A stretch of DNA of 64,000 bases, taken from assembly GCF_014235765.1 (NCBI RefSeq), contig NZ_JACMYH010000001.1, positions 1,860,001 through 1,924,000 on the forward strand, written 5' to 3'. The position numbers and the translations under genes were made by a program. This document shows positions 1 to 11,595 of the stretch, in pieces (the first letter of the stretch is position 1; each line of letters begins with the position of its first letter). Source of the stretch: Pseudomonas baltica (lineage in GTDB: Bacteria > Pseudomonadota > Gammaproteobacteria > Pseudomonadales > Pseudomonadaceae). Under the pieces are notes generated by a model, which was not told where the DNA came from, did not search any database, and saw only the letters and a program-made list of their open reading frames with translations.

Positions 1-1049
1 CCCTTGGTCGGCAGCAGGCCGACGTTCACGCCGATGTTGATCAGGAATTGGCCGATCCACAGGAACGACAGTCCATAGGCCACGTACGCGGCGAAATACT
101 GTTTGGCCCGCTCGGCCCAGTAACCGATGTACATGCCGCGGATACAGACGAACACGAACAGGGCCACGGTGCACAGTGAACCGATCACACCCAGCTCCTC
201 GGCCAGCACCGAGAACACGAAGTCGGTATGCGCTTCGGGCAGGTAGAACTGCTTCTGCACGCTGTTGCCCAGGCCAACGCCGAACCACTGGCCACGGCCA
301 AAGGCGATCAGTGCCTGGGTCAATTGATAGCCCGAGCCGAACTGGTCGCTCCACGGGTCGGTGAAGGTGATCAGCCGCGCCATGCGGTACGGCTGCGCCT
401 GGACCAGCACGAACACCGCACCGACCGCCAGAGCCACCATCAAGGCGAAGCGGAACAGGCCCACCCCACCGAGGAACAGCATCGCCGCCGCTGCGCCCAT
501 CATCACCACCGTGGCGCCGAAGTCCGGCTCCATCAGCAGCAGCCCGGCCATCGGCAACAGGACGAAGAACGGCTTGAAGAAGCCCATCCAGCTGTCGCGG
601 ACTTCCTGCTGGCGACGCACCAGATAGCCGGCCAGGAAGATCACCACGAACACCTTGGCGATTTCCGAGGGCTGCACGTTGAACATGCCGAAGCCGATCC
701 AGCGCATCGAACCGTTCACTTCGCGACCAATGCCGGGCAACAGCACCATCACCAGCAAGCCGAAGGCGGCGATCAGCAGCGTACCGCCCAGGCGCTGCCA
801 GGTGGCGATGGGTACCATCATGGTGACGATGCAGGTACCGATACCGATCACCAGGTAGACCAGATGCCGGATCATCATCGACAGCGAATTGCCCGAGTTG
901 ACCGCAGCTACTTCCGAAGAGGCCGAGGTGATCATCACCAGGCCCAGGCCGAGCAATGCCAGGCAGCCCGCGAGCATGGCGAAGTCGATGTCGATCCCGC
1001 GGCCACTGATCAGCGGCGAAGGAAATGGCTTGATGACACCAAAGATCAT
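1..1049 (-). CDS. ftsW: FtsW, septal peptidoglycan glycosyltransferase (3' end outside window)
   Basis: SEDS-family inner-membrane protein that polymerises lipid II at the division septum together with FtsI. About 349 residues are visible from the ATG at 1049; the C-terminus lies beyond base 1. Translation shows a short cytoplasmic N-terminus (MIFGVIKPF), repeated hydrophobic helices and the conserved stretch GLGNSVQKQFYLPEAHTDF near residues 260-280. The start codon overlaps the murD stop as ATGA, so translation is probably coupled. RodA is the alternative in this family, but the position inside the mra/fts/mur cluster settles the call. Confidence 0.96.
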   Translation of the reverse strand, partial: MIFGVIKPFPSPLISGRGIDIDFAMLAGCLALLGLGLVMITSASSEVAAVNSGNSLSMMIRHLVYLVIGIGTCIVTMMVPIATWQRLGGTLLIAAFGLLVMVLLPGIGREVNGSMRWIGFGMFNVQPSEIAKVFVVIFLAGYLVRRQQEVRDSWMGFFKPFFVLLPMAGLLLMEPDFGATVVMMGAAAAMLFLGGVGLFRFALMVALAVGAVFVLVQAQPYRMARLITFTDPWSDQFGSGYQLTQALIAFGRGQWFGVGLGNSVQKQFYLPEAHTDFVFSVLAEELGVIGSLCTVALFVFVCIRGMYIGYWAERAKQYFAAYVAYGLSFLWIGQFLINIGVNVGLLPTK

Positions 1050-2392
1050 GACAAGCCCTCCACTGCCTGGGCGAACCGCCGCCCGCGTTCTTCGTAATTC
1101 TTGAACATGTCCAGACTCGCGCAGGCCGGTGACAGCAGCACGGCATCGCCGGGCTGCGCCAGTTCGGCACACTGCTGAACCGCTTCCTCGATCGAGGCAA
1201 CGGTAACTTGTGGAACGCCCGGCCCGGCCACGGCGGCGATGCGCGGGGCATCGCGGCCCAACAGCACCAGTGCCCGGCAGTGACGCTGGATGGGCTTGCC
1301 CAGCGCGGTGAAATCGGCGCCCTTGCCGTCGCCACCGGCGATCAGCACCAACTTGCCGTCGATATCGGCGCCCAGGCCTTCGATGGCGGCAATGGCGGCG
1401 CCGACGTTGGTGGCCTTGGAGTCGTCGTACCAGGCCACGCCATCGCGCTCGCGCAGCCACTGGCAACGGTGCGTCAGCCCGGTGAATTCACGCAGGCTGG
1501 CCAGCATGGCGTCGAACGGCAGACCTACCGCGTGTCCCAGAGAGAGCGCGGCCAGGGCATTGGCCTGGTTGTGCGCGCCACGCACCTTGAGCGCGCTGAC
1601 CGGCATCAGGTTCTCGAACTCGTAGGCCAGGTACTTCTGCCCGTCTTCCTCGCGCAGGCCGAAGGCCTTGAAGTCCGGCTTGTTCAAGCCGAAGGTCCAG
1701 CACGGCATGCCTTCGCCGATCAGCGGCCGGCTCAGGGCGTCCTGACGATTGAAGACGAACTTGCGCGCGCCACGGAAAATCCTGTGCTTGGCCAGGTGAT
1801 AGGGCGGCAGGCCGCTGTAGCGATCCATGTGGTCTTCACTGACGTTGAGCACTGTAGCCACTTCGGCATTGAGCTGATGGGTGGTTTCCAGCTGGAAGCT
1901 CGACAACTCCAGCACGTACAACTCGACGTCGTCAGCGAGCAGATCGAGCGCCGGCTCGCCGAGGTTGCCGCCCACGGCCACGCGCTTGCCAGCCGCAACC
2001 GCCATCTCGCCAACCAGGGTGGTCACGGTGCTCTTGGCATTGGAGCCGGTGATCGCCACGATCGGCGCCTTGGCATGCCGGGCGAACAGGTCGATGTCGC
2101 CGGACAGGTGCACGCCGCGCGCCGCCGCCTGTTGCAGGGCGGGGGTCGCCAGCGCCAGGCCGGGGCTCACGTAGAGCTCGTCGGCGCGGCACAGGAACTC
2201 CACGTCCAGCTCGCCGCAACGCACTTCCACCTGGGGATAGTCACGCTGTAGCGTCGCCAGTTCCGGCGGCGCTGCTCGCGTGTCGGCCACGGCAAACGCC
2301 ACGCCCTGGCGCGCCAGGAAGCGCACCAGCGACATGCCGCTCTTGCCGAGGCCGACAACGATGCGGAAGTGGGAAGAAGCGATCAGAGACAC
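1046..2392 (-). CDS. murD: UDP-N-acetylmuramoyl-L-alanine--D-glutamate ligase MurD
   Basis: Cytoplasmic Mur ligase adding D-glutamate to UDP-MurNAc-L-Ala. It has 448 codons, the normal family length. I place the start at the GTG at 2392 (MSLIASSHFRIVVG), because this matches other pseudomonad MurD proteins as I recall them and sits just after the mraY stop at 2398; the open frame extends further upstream but only as read-through into mraY. The ATP-binding loop GSNAKST is at residues 116-122. The stop overlaps the ftsW start. Confidence 0.96.
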   Translation of the reverse strand: MSLIASSHFRIVVGLGKSGMSLVRFLARQGVAFAVADTRAAPPELATLQRDYPQVEVRCGELDVEFLCRADELYVSPGLALATPALQQAAARGVHLSGDIDLFARHAKAPIVAITGSNAKSTVTTLVGEMAVAAGKRVAVGGNLGEPALDLLADDVELYVLELSSFQLETTHQLNAEVATVLNVSEDHMDRYSGLPPYHLAKHRIFRGARKFVFNRQDALSRPLIGEGMPCWTFGLNKPDFKAFGLREEDGQKYLAYEFENLMPVSALKVRGAHNQANALAALSLGHAVGLPFDAMLASLREFTGLTHRCQWLRERDGVAWYDDSKATNVGAAIAAIEGLGADIDGKLVLIAGGDGKGADFTALGKPIQRHCRALVLLGRDAPRIAAVAGPGVPQVTVASIEEAVQQCAELAQPGDAVLLSPACASLDMFKNYEERGRRFAQAVEGLS

Positions 2393-2397
2393 TCGTT

Positions 2398-3480
2398 CTA
2401 CCTCAGCTTCAGGGTGGCAAGGCCGATCAACACCAGAATCACGGTGATGATCCAGAAACGCACGATGACCCGAGGTTCGGGCCAGCCCTTGAGTTCGAAA
2501 TGGTGATGGATCGGTGCCATGCGGAATACGCGGCGACCGGTCAGCTTGAACGAGGCGACCTGGATCACCACCGACAGCGTCTCGACGACGAAGATGCCGC
2601 CCATGATGAACAGGACGATCTCCTGACGCACGATCACCGCGATGGTGCCCAGCGCGGCGCCCAGCGCCAGCGCGCCGACGTCGCCCATGAACACCTGGGC
2701 CGGATAGGTGTTGAACCACAGGAAGCCCAGCCCGGCGCCGATCAGCGCGCCGCAGAAGACGATCAACTCACCCGCGCCCGGCACATAGGGAATCAGCAGG
2801 TATTCGGCGAACTTAATGTTGCCCGACAGATAGCAGAAAATCCCCAGCGCGCCGCCCACCATCACCGTCGGCAGAATCGCCAGGCCGTCGAGGCCATCGG
2901 TGAGGTTGACCGCATTGCTGGAGCCGACGATGACGAAGTAGGTCAGCACGATGAAGCCGGCACCCAATGGGATGCTGGCGTCCTTGAGCATCGGGATGAT
3001 CAGGGTGGTTTCCACCGGGCTGTTCGCGGTCATGAACAGGAACACCGCCGCACCCAGGCCGAACACCGATTGCCAGAAGTATTTCCAGCGGCTGGGCAGG
3101 CCACGCGAGTTTTTCTCGATCACCTTGCGATAGTCGTCCACCCAGCCGATGCCGCCGAACAACAGGGTGACGACCAGTACGACCCAGACGTAGCGATTGG
3201 ACAGGTCGGCCCACAGCAGCGTGCTGATGGCGATGGCCGACAGAATCAGGGCGCCGCCCATGGTCGGCGTGCCGGATTTGGACAGGTGCGATTGTGGGCC
3301 ATCGTTGCGTACCGCTTGGCCAATCTGACGAATCTGCAGGGTGCGGATCATCCAGGGGCCCAACCAGAGGGCCAGCGACAGCGCGGTCAGTACGCCCAGA
3401 ATCCCGCGAAGGGTCAGGTACTGAAAGACCGCGAAGCCTTTGTAGAACTGTTGCAGAAATTCCGCCAGCAGCAGCAGCAT
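2398..3480 (-). CDS. mraY: Phospho-N-acetylmuramoyl-pentapeptide transferase MraY
   Basis: Polytopic inner-membrane enzyme that transfers phospho-MurNAc-pentapeptide to undecaprenyl phosphate, giving lipid I. It has 360 residues from the ATG at 3480 ([12 protein letters not shown]). Catalytic aspartate motifs are visible as WVDDYRK (about 113-119) and NLTDGLDGL (about 192-200), and the histidine-rich loop [13 protein letters not shown] near 320 is typical. About ten hydrophobic helices. The start overlaps the murF stop by ATGA. Confidence 0.97.
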   Translation of the reverse strand: MLLLLAEFLQQFYKGFAVFQYLTLRGILGVLTALSLALWLGPWMIRTLQIRQIGQAVRNDGPQSHLSKSGTPTMGGALILSAIAISTLLWADLSNRYVWVVLVVTLLFGGIGWVDDYRKVIEKNSRGLPSRWKYFWQSVFGLGAAVFLFMTANSPVETTLIIPMLKDASIPLGAGFIVLTYFVIVGSSNAVNLTDGLDGLAILPTVMVGGALGIFCYLSGNIKFAEYLLIPYVPGAGELIVFCGALIGAGLGFLWFNTYPAQVFMGDVGALALGAALGTIAVIVRQEIVLFIMGGIFVVETLSVVIQVASFKLTGRRVFRMAPIHHHFELKGWPEPRVIVRFWIITVILVLIGLATLKLR

Positions 3481-4847
3481 CAGTGTTTCTCCCCGCCAGG
3501 ACCGCACAGTGCCGCCACGATGTTTTCCATCGCCGCGCTGCGTGATCCCTTGATCAAAATAGTGGTAGTGGAACCCTGCTCGGCGCCCAGCGCCGCAATC
3601 AGGTCTGCCTGGTTGGCGAAGTGTCGGCCCTGAGCACCGAACGCAGCGACTGCGTGGCTCATCAATGGGCCCACCGCGTACAGCGCGTCGATTCTGCCGA
3701 CCGCGTATTCACCGACCTGGCGATGGCCCGCTTCGGCCCAGGCGCCCAGTTCGCCGATATCGCCGAGAACCAGGACGGTGCGCCCGGAAAAGCCGGCGAG
3801 TATATCGATTGCCGCACACATCGAGGTGGGGTTGGCGTTGTAGGTGTCGTCGATCACCCGCGCACCGTTGACCGCGAGCTGCGCCACGGTGCGGCCCTTG
3901 ACCGGCTGCACCGCGTTGAGGCCTGCCTGGATGCCGGCCAGCGTCACACCCAGGGCATGGGCCGCGGCAGCGGCTGCCAGGGCATTGAGCACGTTGTGGG
4001 TACCGAGCAGGTTGAGCTGGACTGGCACCTCGCCGTCAGGCCCATGCAGGGTGAAGGACGGGCAGCCGCGCGCATCGCTGTGGCGGGCGCTGGAATGAAA
4101 GTCAGCCTTGGCGTTGTCCAGCGAGAAGGTCAGCACGGCATGCTGGCCGGCACGCGCCTGCCAGATTGCAAAAGCCTTGTCGTCGAGATTGAGAACGGCC
4201 GTACCGCCCTCGCCCAGGCCCTCGAGAATCTCGCCCTTGGCTTCGACGATCTTTTCCGGGCCGCCGAATTCGCCGACGTGAGCGGTGCCCGCATTGGTAA
4301 TGAGTGCTACCTGTGGACGCGTGAGACCCACTGTGTAGGCGATTTCGCCCAGGCGCGACGCGCCCAGCTCGATCACCGCTGCCGTGTGCTGTGGCGCCAG
4401 CTCGAGCAGCGTCAGCGGCGCGCCCAGGTCATTGTTCAGGTTGCCACGGGTGGCCAGCACCGCACCTTGTGTACGCAGGATGCTGGCGAGCATTTCCTTG
4501 ACAGTGGTCTTGCCGCTGGAGCCGGTGATGGCTGCCACCGGACGGCTGAACGCAGCGCGGTTCAGCGCACCGAGCTGACCCAGCGCCAGGCGCGTATCGG
4601 CCACCACCAGCTGGGGCAGCGTCGTGCCAGCAACTTCGCGTTGCACCAACGCGGCTACTGCTCCCTTGGCAGCCACCTCGTCGAGATAGTCATGGCCATC
4701 GAAGCGAGGACCGGCCAGCGCGACGAACAGATCGCCGGCAACGATGGCACGGCTGTCGATGCTGACGCCGTCGAAGCGCGCATCGCCGCCACACACGTAG
4801 CCTTGCAAGGCGTCGGCCAACTGGCTGAGGGTCATGGCGTCAAGCAT
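3480..4847 (-). CDS. murF: UDP-MurNAc-tripeptide--D-alanyl-D-alanine ligase MurF
   Basis: Last cytoplasmic ligase of peptidoglycan precursor synthesis, adding D-Ala-D-Ala. 455 residues starting at the ATG at 4847 ([14 protein letters not shown]); the start lies 8 bases inside the 3' end of murE, so translation is probably coupled. P-loop GSSGKTT at about 109-115, and an N-terminal domain with DSRAI and GPRFDGHDY as in other MurF proteins. Confidence 0.96.
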   Translation of the reverse strand: MLDAMTLSQLADALQGYVCGGDARFDGVSIDSRAIVAGDLFVALAGPRFDGHDYLDEVAAKGAVAALVQREVAGTTLPQLVVADTRLALGQLGALNRAAFSRPVAAITGSSGKTTVKEMLASILRTQGAVLATRGNLNNDLGAPLTLLELAPQHTAAVIELGASRLGEIAYTVGLTRPQVALITNAGTAHVGEFGGPEKIVEAKGEILEGLGEGGTAVLNLDDKAFAIWQARAGQHAVLTFSLDNAKADFHSSARHSDARGCPSFTLHGPDGEVPVQLNLLGTHNVLNALAAAAAAHALGVTLAGIQAGLNAVQPVKGRTVAQLAVNGARVIDDTYNANPTSMCAAIDILAGFSGRTVLVLGDIGELGAWAEAGHRQVGEYAVGRIDALYAVGPLMSHAVAAFGAQGRHFANQADLIAALGAEQGSTTTILIKGSRSAAMENIVAALCGPGGEKH

Positions 4848-6302
4848 CGACGGTCCCCCATGCGGCCAGGGCCTGTTCGGCCTGCTGCAGGTCGGAGAAC
4901 GGCTGACGCTCACCATTGATCTCTTGATAGTCTTCGTGCCCCTTGCCGGCCAACACAATCACGTCATCGACCGAGGCAGCGCCGATCAGCTGGGCGATGG
5001 CCGCGCCACGGCCAGCCACGAACGTTGCGTTGGCGGCACTGGAGAAGCCGGCGCGAATGTCGTCGAAGATGCGCAGCGGATCTTCGCTGCGAGGGTTGTC
5101 GTCGGTCACCAGCACACGGTCGGCGAGACGCTCGGCCACCTCGGCCATCAATGGACGCTTGCCGCTGTCGCGATCACCGCCGCAGCCGAACAGGCACAGC
5201 AACCGGCCCTTGGCATGGGGGCGCAAGGCTTGCAGCACCTGGTCCAGAGCATCGGGCGTATGGGCATAGTCGACCACCACCAGCGGCTTGCTTGCGCCGC
5301 CCAGGCGCTGCATGCGGCCAACAGGGCCTTCGACGTTGCGCATCACCTTGAGGATGTCGTCGAGCGGATAGGCCATGCCCATCAGCACCCCTACCGCCGC
5401 CAGTACGTTGCTCAAGTTGAAGCGCCCGAGCAGGCGGCTGCTCAGGCTGTATTCCCCGTGCGCGGTGACCAGGGTGGCGCGCACGCCGTGGTCGTCGAAG
5501 CGGGTGTCGCGGCAGAACAGCGTCGCGGCGCTGTCGGCGAGGCTGTAGGTGATCAAGCGTGAGTCCTGTTCCTGCTCGGCCAACTGCCGACCGAATTCGT
5601 CGTCCAGATTGAGCACGCGGCACTTGAGCCCCGGCCAGGCGAACAGCCGCGCCTTGGCCGCTGCATAGGCCTGCATGCTGCCGTGGTAGTCCAGATGGTC
5701 GCGAGACAGGTTGCTCAGCACCGCGATGTCGAAATCCAGCGCGGCCACGCGGCCTTGATCGAGCGCGTGCGACGACACTTCCATGGCCACGGCATGGGCG
5801 CCGCCCTTTTTCAGGTCATACAAGGTGGACTGCACGGCGATCGGGTCGGGGGTCGTTAGTCGGCCGCTCTGCAGGGCGCCGTAGAAACCGGTGCCCAGGG
5901 TGCCGATCAGGCCGCAGTGCTCGCCCAGCGCATCGAGTGCCTGGGCGACCAGTTGGGTGATGCTGGTCTTGCCGTTGGTACCGGTCACGCCGACCAGATT
6001 GACCAGGCGACTCGGCTCGCCGTAGAAACGCCCGGCAATGCTCGACAGCTGCGCGATCAAGCCTTTCACGGGAATCAGTGGTAGATCGGTGAGCGGCAGC
6101 ACGGTGCTGCCATCCACTTCGTAGGCCACGGCGGCGGCACCCAGCTTGAGGGCGTCGGCGATGTGCGCGCGGCCATCGACTTTGCTTCCAGGCACGGCCA
6201 GGAACAGGTCGCCGGGGCGAACGTTGCGGCTGTCCAGGGTCAACTCGCGAATCAGCGGATCGCGGCTGGCTTCGGGAAAAAGCTTGCTCAGGGGCATGGT
6301 CA

Positions 6303-6303
<1 letters not shown>
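4840..6303 (-). CDS. murE: UDP-MurNAc-L-Ala-D-Glu--meso-diaminopimelate ligase MurE
   Basis: Adds the third peptide-stem residue. 487 residues from the ATG at 6303 (MTMPLSKLFPEAS), which overlaps the ftsI stop as ATGA; a second in-frame ATG lies at 6297. P-loop GTNGKTS at about 108-114. The DNPR motif near residue 402 marks specificity for meso-diaminopimelate rather than lysine, which fits a Gram-negative cell wall. Confidence 0.96.
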
Positions 6304-8337
<2,034 letters not shown>

Positions 8338-8341
<4 letters not shown>

Positions 8342-9285
8342 CGCAGCTTCTCCGCGACACGCATGACCGCGCTGCGCGAACGCGGGTTGGCCTTGAGCTC
8401 GGTTTCGGAGGCGAACTGCGCCTTGCCGTGCAGCTTGGCCTTGGGCACGAAGGCTTCGAAACGCACCGGCAGGTTGCGTGGCAGGTTGTCGGCTTCGCCC
8501 TTGGTCAGTTTGCGCATGAACAGTTTGACGATGCGGTCTTCCAGAGAATGAAAGCTGATAACCACCAGACGGCCGCCGATTTCCAGCGCATCGAGGGCAG
8601 CCTCGAGGCCTGCCTCGAGGTCGGCCAGTTCGTTGTTGACGTGAATGCGCAGGCCCTGGAAGGCGCGGGTTGCCGGGTTCTTGCCCTTCTCCCACGCCGG
8701 ATTGGCGACCTTGAGCACTTCGGCCAGGTCGGCGGTGCGCTCGAACGGCTGCACTTCGCGACGCTGCACCACCGCACGTGCCATGCGCCGGGCGAAGCGC
8801 TCCTCGCCGTATTCCTTGAAGACGCGGGCGATTTCTTCCTCGGCAGCGGTTGCGATGAACTGGGCCGCGCTCATGCCGCGCGAAGGGTCCATGCGCATGT
8901 CCAGCGGGCCGTCATGCAGGAAGCTGAAGCCGCGCTCGGCATCGTCGAGTTGTGGCGATGAAACCCCCAGGTCGAGGAGGATGCCGCTGACCTTGCCATG
9001 CATGCCGCGCTCGCGCACTTCGGCGCCAAGTTCGGCAAAGCTGCGCTGTACAATGACAAAGCGGCCGTCTTCGGCCGCCAGCGCTTGCCCGGTGGCAATC
9101 GCTTGGGGGTCCTTGTCGAACCCCAACAGGCGGCCGTCGGGCCCCAGGTGGCGCAGGATCAGGCGGCTATGGCCGCCACGGCCGAAGGTGCCGTCCAGAT
9201 AGCAACCATCGTCGCGCACGGCCAGAGCCTCGACGGCCTCGTCGAGCAGCACGGTGATGTGGTTGAAGCCGCTATCAATAGTCAC
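8338..9285 (-). CDS. rsmH: 16S rRNA (cytosine1402-N4)-methyltransferase RsmH
   Basis: SAM-dependent methyltransferase modifying C1402 of 16S rRNA in the P site (older name mraW). 315 residues. The SAM-binding motif [10 protein letters not shown] is at about 31-40; later motifs include [13 protein letters not shown] and [10 protein letters not shown]. The start overlaps the mraZ stop and the stop overlaps the ftsL start. RsmI, which methylates the 2'-O of the same nucleotide, is encoded 1.2 kb away (10529-11398). Confidence 0.97.
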
Positions 9286-9737
9286 AAGATCAAATCACGC
9301 AATTCTTCGGGCATGGCGCCCGGTTGTTGTATAGCTGCAAGGTCTGCCGCACTGACGGCATTCCACGCATCCTCGTCCCACAATTGAAACTTGTTCAGCT
9401 GGCCAACCAGCATCGCGTGCTTGTCCAGCCGGGCGTACTCGCGCAGGCGTGGAGGCACCAGGAAACGTCCGCTGCCGTCGAGCTCGAGGTCGACGGCATT
9501 GCCGATCAGCAGGCGCTGCAGGCGCCGGTTGCTTTCCACCAGCGATGGCAGGGCGCGAAGCTTGGCCTCGATGAGTTCCCATTCATCCAGCGGGTAGACA
9601 CACAGGCAGGGGTCGATGGTATCGACCGTGATGATCAGCTGGCCGGCGCATTTGGAATCCAACTCGTCACGATACCGACTCGGCATTGCGAGCCGTCCCT
9701 TGGCATCGAGGTTGATCGGATTTGCTCCACGAAACAC
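9282..9737 (-). CDS. mraZ: Transcriptional regulator MraZ
   Basis: First gene of the division and cell-wall cluster. MraZ is a ring-forming protein with two AbrB/SpoVT-type DNA-binding folds that represses its own promoter in E. coli. 151 residues, standard length, starting [15 protein letters not shown], with the DxxGR loop repeated as [10 protein letters not shown] in the second half. A matching operator of 10-bp-phased repeats lies 41-76 bases upstream (9779-9813). Confidence 0.96.
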   Translation of the reverse strand: MFRGANPINLDAKGRLAMPSRYRDELDSKCAGQLIITVDTIDPCLCVYPLDEWELIEAKLRALPSLVESNRRLQRLLIGNAVDLELDGSGRFLVPPRLREYARLDKHAMLVGQLNKFQLWDEDAWNAVSAADLAAIQQPGAMPEELRDLIL

Positions 9738-9778
9738 GTCGCGCTTCCCCTGAACTCAGACTTTTACACTCGAAAAAC

Positions 9779-9813
9779 CCACTTTTCGCCACTTCCCGCC
9801 ACTCGCGCACACT
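9779..9813 (-). promoter_or_regulatory. Probable MraZ operator: phased direct repeats
   Basis: On the minus strand AGTGG occurs three times with exact 10-bp spacing (plus-strand CCACT at 9779, 9789 and 9799). A partial fourth copy (ACACT at 9809) keeps the same phase and overlaps the -10 element. MraZ of other bacteria binds short G-rich direct repeats with about 10-bp spacing just downstream of its promoter, so this is very likely the autorepression site. Confidence 0.8.
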
Positions 9814-9840
9814 ATAGGAACCCCCCCACCACACCGTCAA
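9811..9840 (-). promoter_or_regulatory. Sigma-70 promoter of the mraZ (division/cell wall) operon
   Basis: On the minus strand TTGACG (9835-9840) and TATAGT (9811-9816) are separated by 18 bases containing a G7 run. Transcription would begin around 9800-9805, inside the MraZ repeats. No other strong promoter is seen within the tightly packed cluster, although internal ones cannot be excluded. Confidence 0.75.
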
Positions 9841-10076
9841 GGCGCGTCTGTAGGGAAAAGCCTTATAGATCGGAGATTTAGAACGCAAAATGAAGGGAAG
9901 ACGGTATTTGAGACGCGTCGGGGAGGAACAAAGCCGTTTGAGTTCAAGCATCTGCGTCTTGAACTTAAAGTAGAGTCTCAAGACTAAGATTTTTTCGACA
10001 TTACCAAAGGGGGTTTGGTAGCCGTTTTTTTCTGCGAAACAGCGCAAGGGACAACGAATGGACGCGAAGGAAAAAG
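9841..10076. other. Non-coding stretch between mraZ promoter and rnpB
   Basis: About 240 bases with no convincing gene. Open frames here have neither Shine-Dalgarno sites nor family resemblance. The stretch is less GC-rich than its surroundings and contains A/T runs near 9990 and 10025; it carries the 3' flank of rnpB and the upstream region of the mraZ promoter. Confidence 0.6.
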
Positions 10077-10453
10077 GTGGAGAGTCGATCTGTAAGCCGG
10101 GTTTTGTCGAGGACAGTCATTCCTCTACGATGGCCATCGCTGGACACCTCTAGCAACCTACCCGGTTCCAACGCGGGCCGCGCCATATGGAACCCTATTT
10201 GGTCTTGCTCCGAGTGGGGTTTACCTAGCCACGAACTGTTGCCAGACGTGCGGTGCGCTCTTACCGCACCTTTTCACCCTTACCGGCGCTTGCGCGCTTA
10301 GGCGGTTATTTTCTGTGGCACTTTCCGTAGGCTCGCGCCTCCCAGGCATTACCTGGCACTCTGCCCTATGGAGCCCGGACTTTCCTCCCCCCGCTCTGCC
10401 CAGCAACCTGGGTTGCGGAACAAAAACAGGCAGCGACTGTCCGATCGACTCTC
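10077..10453 (-). ncRNA. rnpB: RNase P RNA, catalytic subunit (M1 RNA, type A)
   Basis: Read on the minus strand, the sequence carries the universal RNase P RNA blocks in order. These are the 5' P1 strand ending GGACAGTCGCTG, then GAGGAAAGTCCGGGCTCC, GGGTGAAAAGGTGCGGTAAG, AACCCCACTCGGAGCAAG, CCAAATAGG, and the 3' block GAATGACTGTCC..ACAAAACCCGGCTTA. Terminal GAGTCGAT/ATCGACTC segments pair to close the molecule. The ends are estimated from this pairing. It lies between rsmI and the mraZ cluster, the usual pseudomonad position. Confidence 0.97.
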
Positions 10454-10462
10454 CGGCGCGCA

Positions 10463-10490
10463 GGTTAACGACATGCACCGGCCAGGACAA
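10463..10490 (-). promoter_or_regulatory. Likely rnpB promoter
   Basis: Minus strand TTGTCC (10485-10490), 16-base spacer, TTAACC (10463-10468), followed by a GC-rich discriminator (TGCGCGCC) before the mature 5' end near 10453. Such discriminators are typical of growth-rate-controlled stable RNA promoters. The assignment rests on position and consensus only. Confidence 0.55.
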
Positions 10491-10528
10491 GCTTTTATCG
10501 CTCCGATCGACCTGGAGCCGAACCAATC

Positions 10529-11398
10529 TCACGCCTTCTGCTTTTCCAGGGCCACCTGGTAGAGCAGATTCTTGCGCACGCCGGTGATCTCGGCCGCCAC
10601 CGCGGCAGCGCGCTTGAGCGGCATCTCTGCCAGCAGCAAGTCCAGAATGCGCATGACTTCGGTGCTGACGGCTTCATCGCTGACCGGCGCCGTCCATCCC
10701 GCCACCAGTACCACGCACTCACCGCGCTGCTGATTGCTGTCGGCTTCCACGAATGCACGCAACTCGGACAGCGGCAGGCCTTTGAGGGTTTCAAAGGTTT
10801 TCGTCAATTCGCGCGCCAGCAGCGCAGAACGTTCACCGCCGAAGACTTTCTCCATGTCCTGCAGGCATTCGAGTATGCGATGCGGCGCCTCGTAGAAGAT
10901 CAAGGTGCGCGGTTCTTCCCTGACCTGCTCCAGGCGCGCACAGCGACCGGCGGTCTTGGCCGGCAGGAAACCTTCGAAGATGAAACGGTCCGACGGCAGG
11001 CCAGCCGCCGACAGCGCCGCGATCAAGGCACAGGGACCGGGGACCGGCACTATCTGCACGCCCGCCGCACGCGCCTGACGCACCAGGTGATAGCCGGGGT
11101 CGGAGATCAGCGGTGTGCCCGCATCGGAAATCAGCGCGATGTCATCACCCGCCAGCAGCCGCTGGATGAAACGGCTGCCTTCGTCCCGCTCGTTGTGCTC
11201 GTGACAGGCCGCCAGCGGCGTATTCAACCCGAAGTGCTGCATCAGACGCACCGAATGGCGGGTATCCTCGGCCGCGATCAACGCTACTTCGCCCAGGATC
11301 TTCAACGCGCGCGCGCTCATGTCGTCCAGATTGCCGATGGGCGTAGCCACTACATAAAGTGTGCCTGGGGTGGAATTAGAAGCGCTTGAAGCAGTCAC
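10529..11398 (-). CDS. rsmI: 16S rRNA (cytidine1402-2'-O)-methyltransferase RsmI
   Basis: Tetrapyrrole-methylase-fold enzyme methylating the ribose of C1402 in 16S rRNA (older name yraL). 289 residues from the GTG at 11398 (VTASSASNSTPG), chosen because an AAGGTG Shine-Dalgarno lies just upstream and the conserved TLYVVATPIGNLDD follows at once. Further motifs are AEDTRHS, ISDAGTPLISDPGY and FEGFLPAK. It is divergent from lpoA. The stop is only about 40 bases from the rnpB promoter. Confidence 0.96.
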   Translation of the reverse strand: MTASSASNSTPGTLYVVATPIGNLDDMSARALKILGEVALIAAEDTRHSVRLMQHFGLNTPLAACHEHNERDEGSRFIQRLLAGDDIALISDAGTPLISDPGYHLVRQARAAGVQIVPVPGPCALIAALSAAGLPSDRFIFEGFLPAKTAGRCARLEQVREEPRTLIFYEAPHRILECLQDMEKVFGGERSALLARELTKTFETLKGLPLSELRAFVEADSNQQRGECVVLVAGWTAPVSDEAVSTEVMRILDLLLAEMPLKRAAAVAAEITGVRKNLLYQVALEKQKA

Positions 11399-11497
11399 AG
11401 CACACACCTTGTCGTTCGGCCAAACCCGCATTGTACAGGCTCCAGGCCAGCCAGTGCTCGCCCAGCGATCCGGCACGGCCGACGTGAAACATTTGCT

Positions 11498-11514
11498 TGT
11501 CCTATATAAGGACA
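11498..11514. other. Inverted repeat in the rsmI/lpoA divergent intergenic region
   Basis: TGTCCT-ATATA-AGGACA, a 6-bp inverted repeat around an AT core, lies between the divergent starts of rsmI and lpoA. The AT core could serve as a -10 element in either direction or the dyad could be an operator. No regulator is suggested by the sequence. Confidence 0.35.
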
Positions 11515-11595
11515 GGCTTGCCGTCCTCGTCGCACCCCGGCCGATGCTTGGGTACACTTGCCCGTCTATTGATCGAGTAAATCAGGAAGATACCC

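Noticed and set aside
1208..2251. 347-codon frame antisense to murD
   Set aside because: Overlaps a complete essential gene and has shadow-type amino-acid composition.
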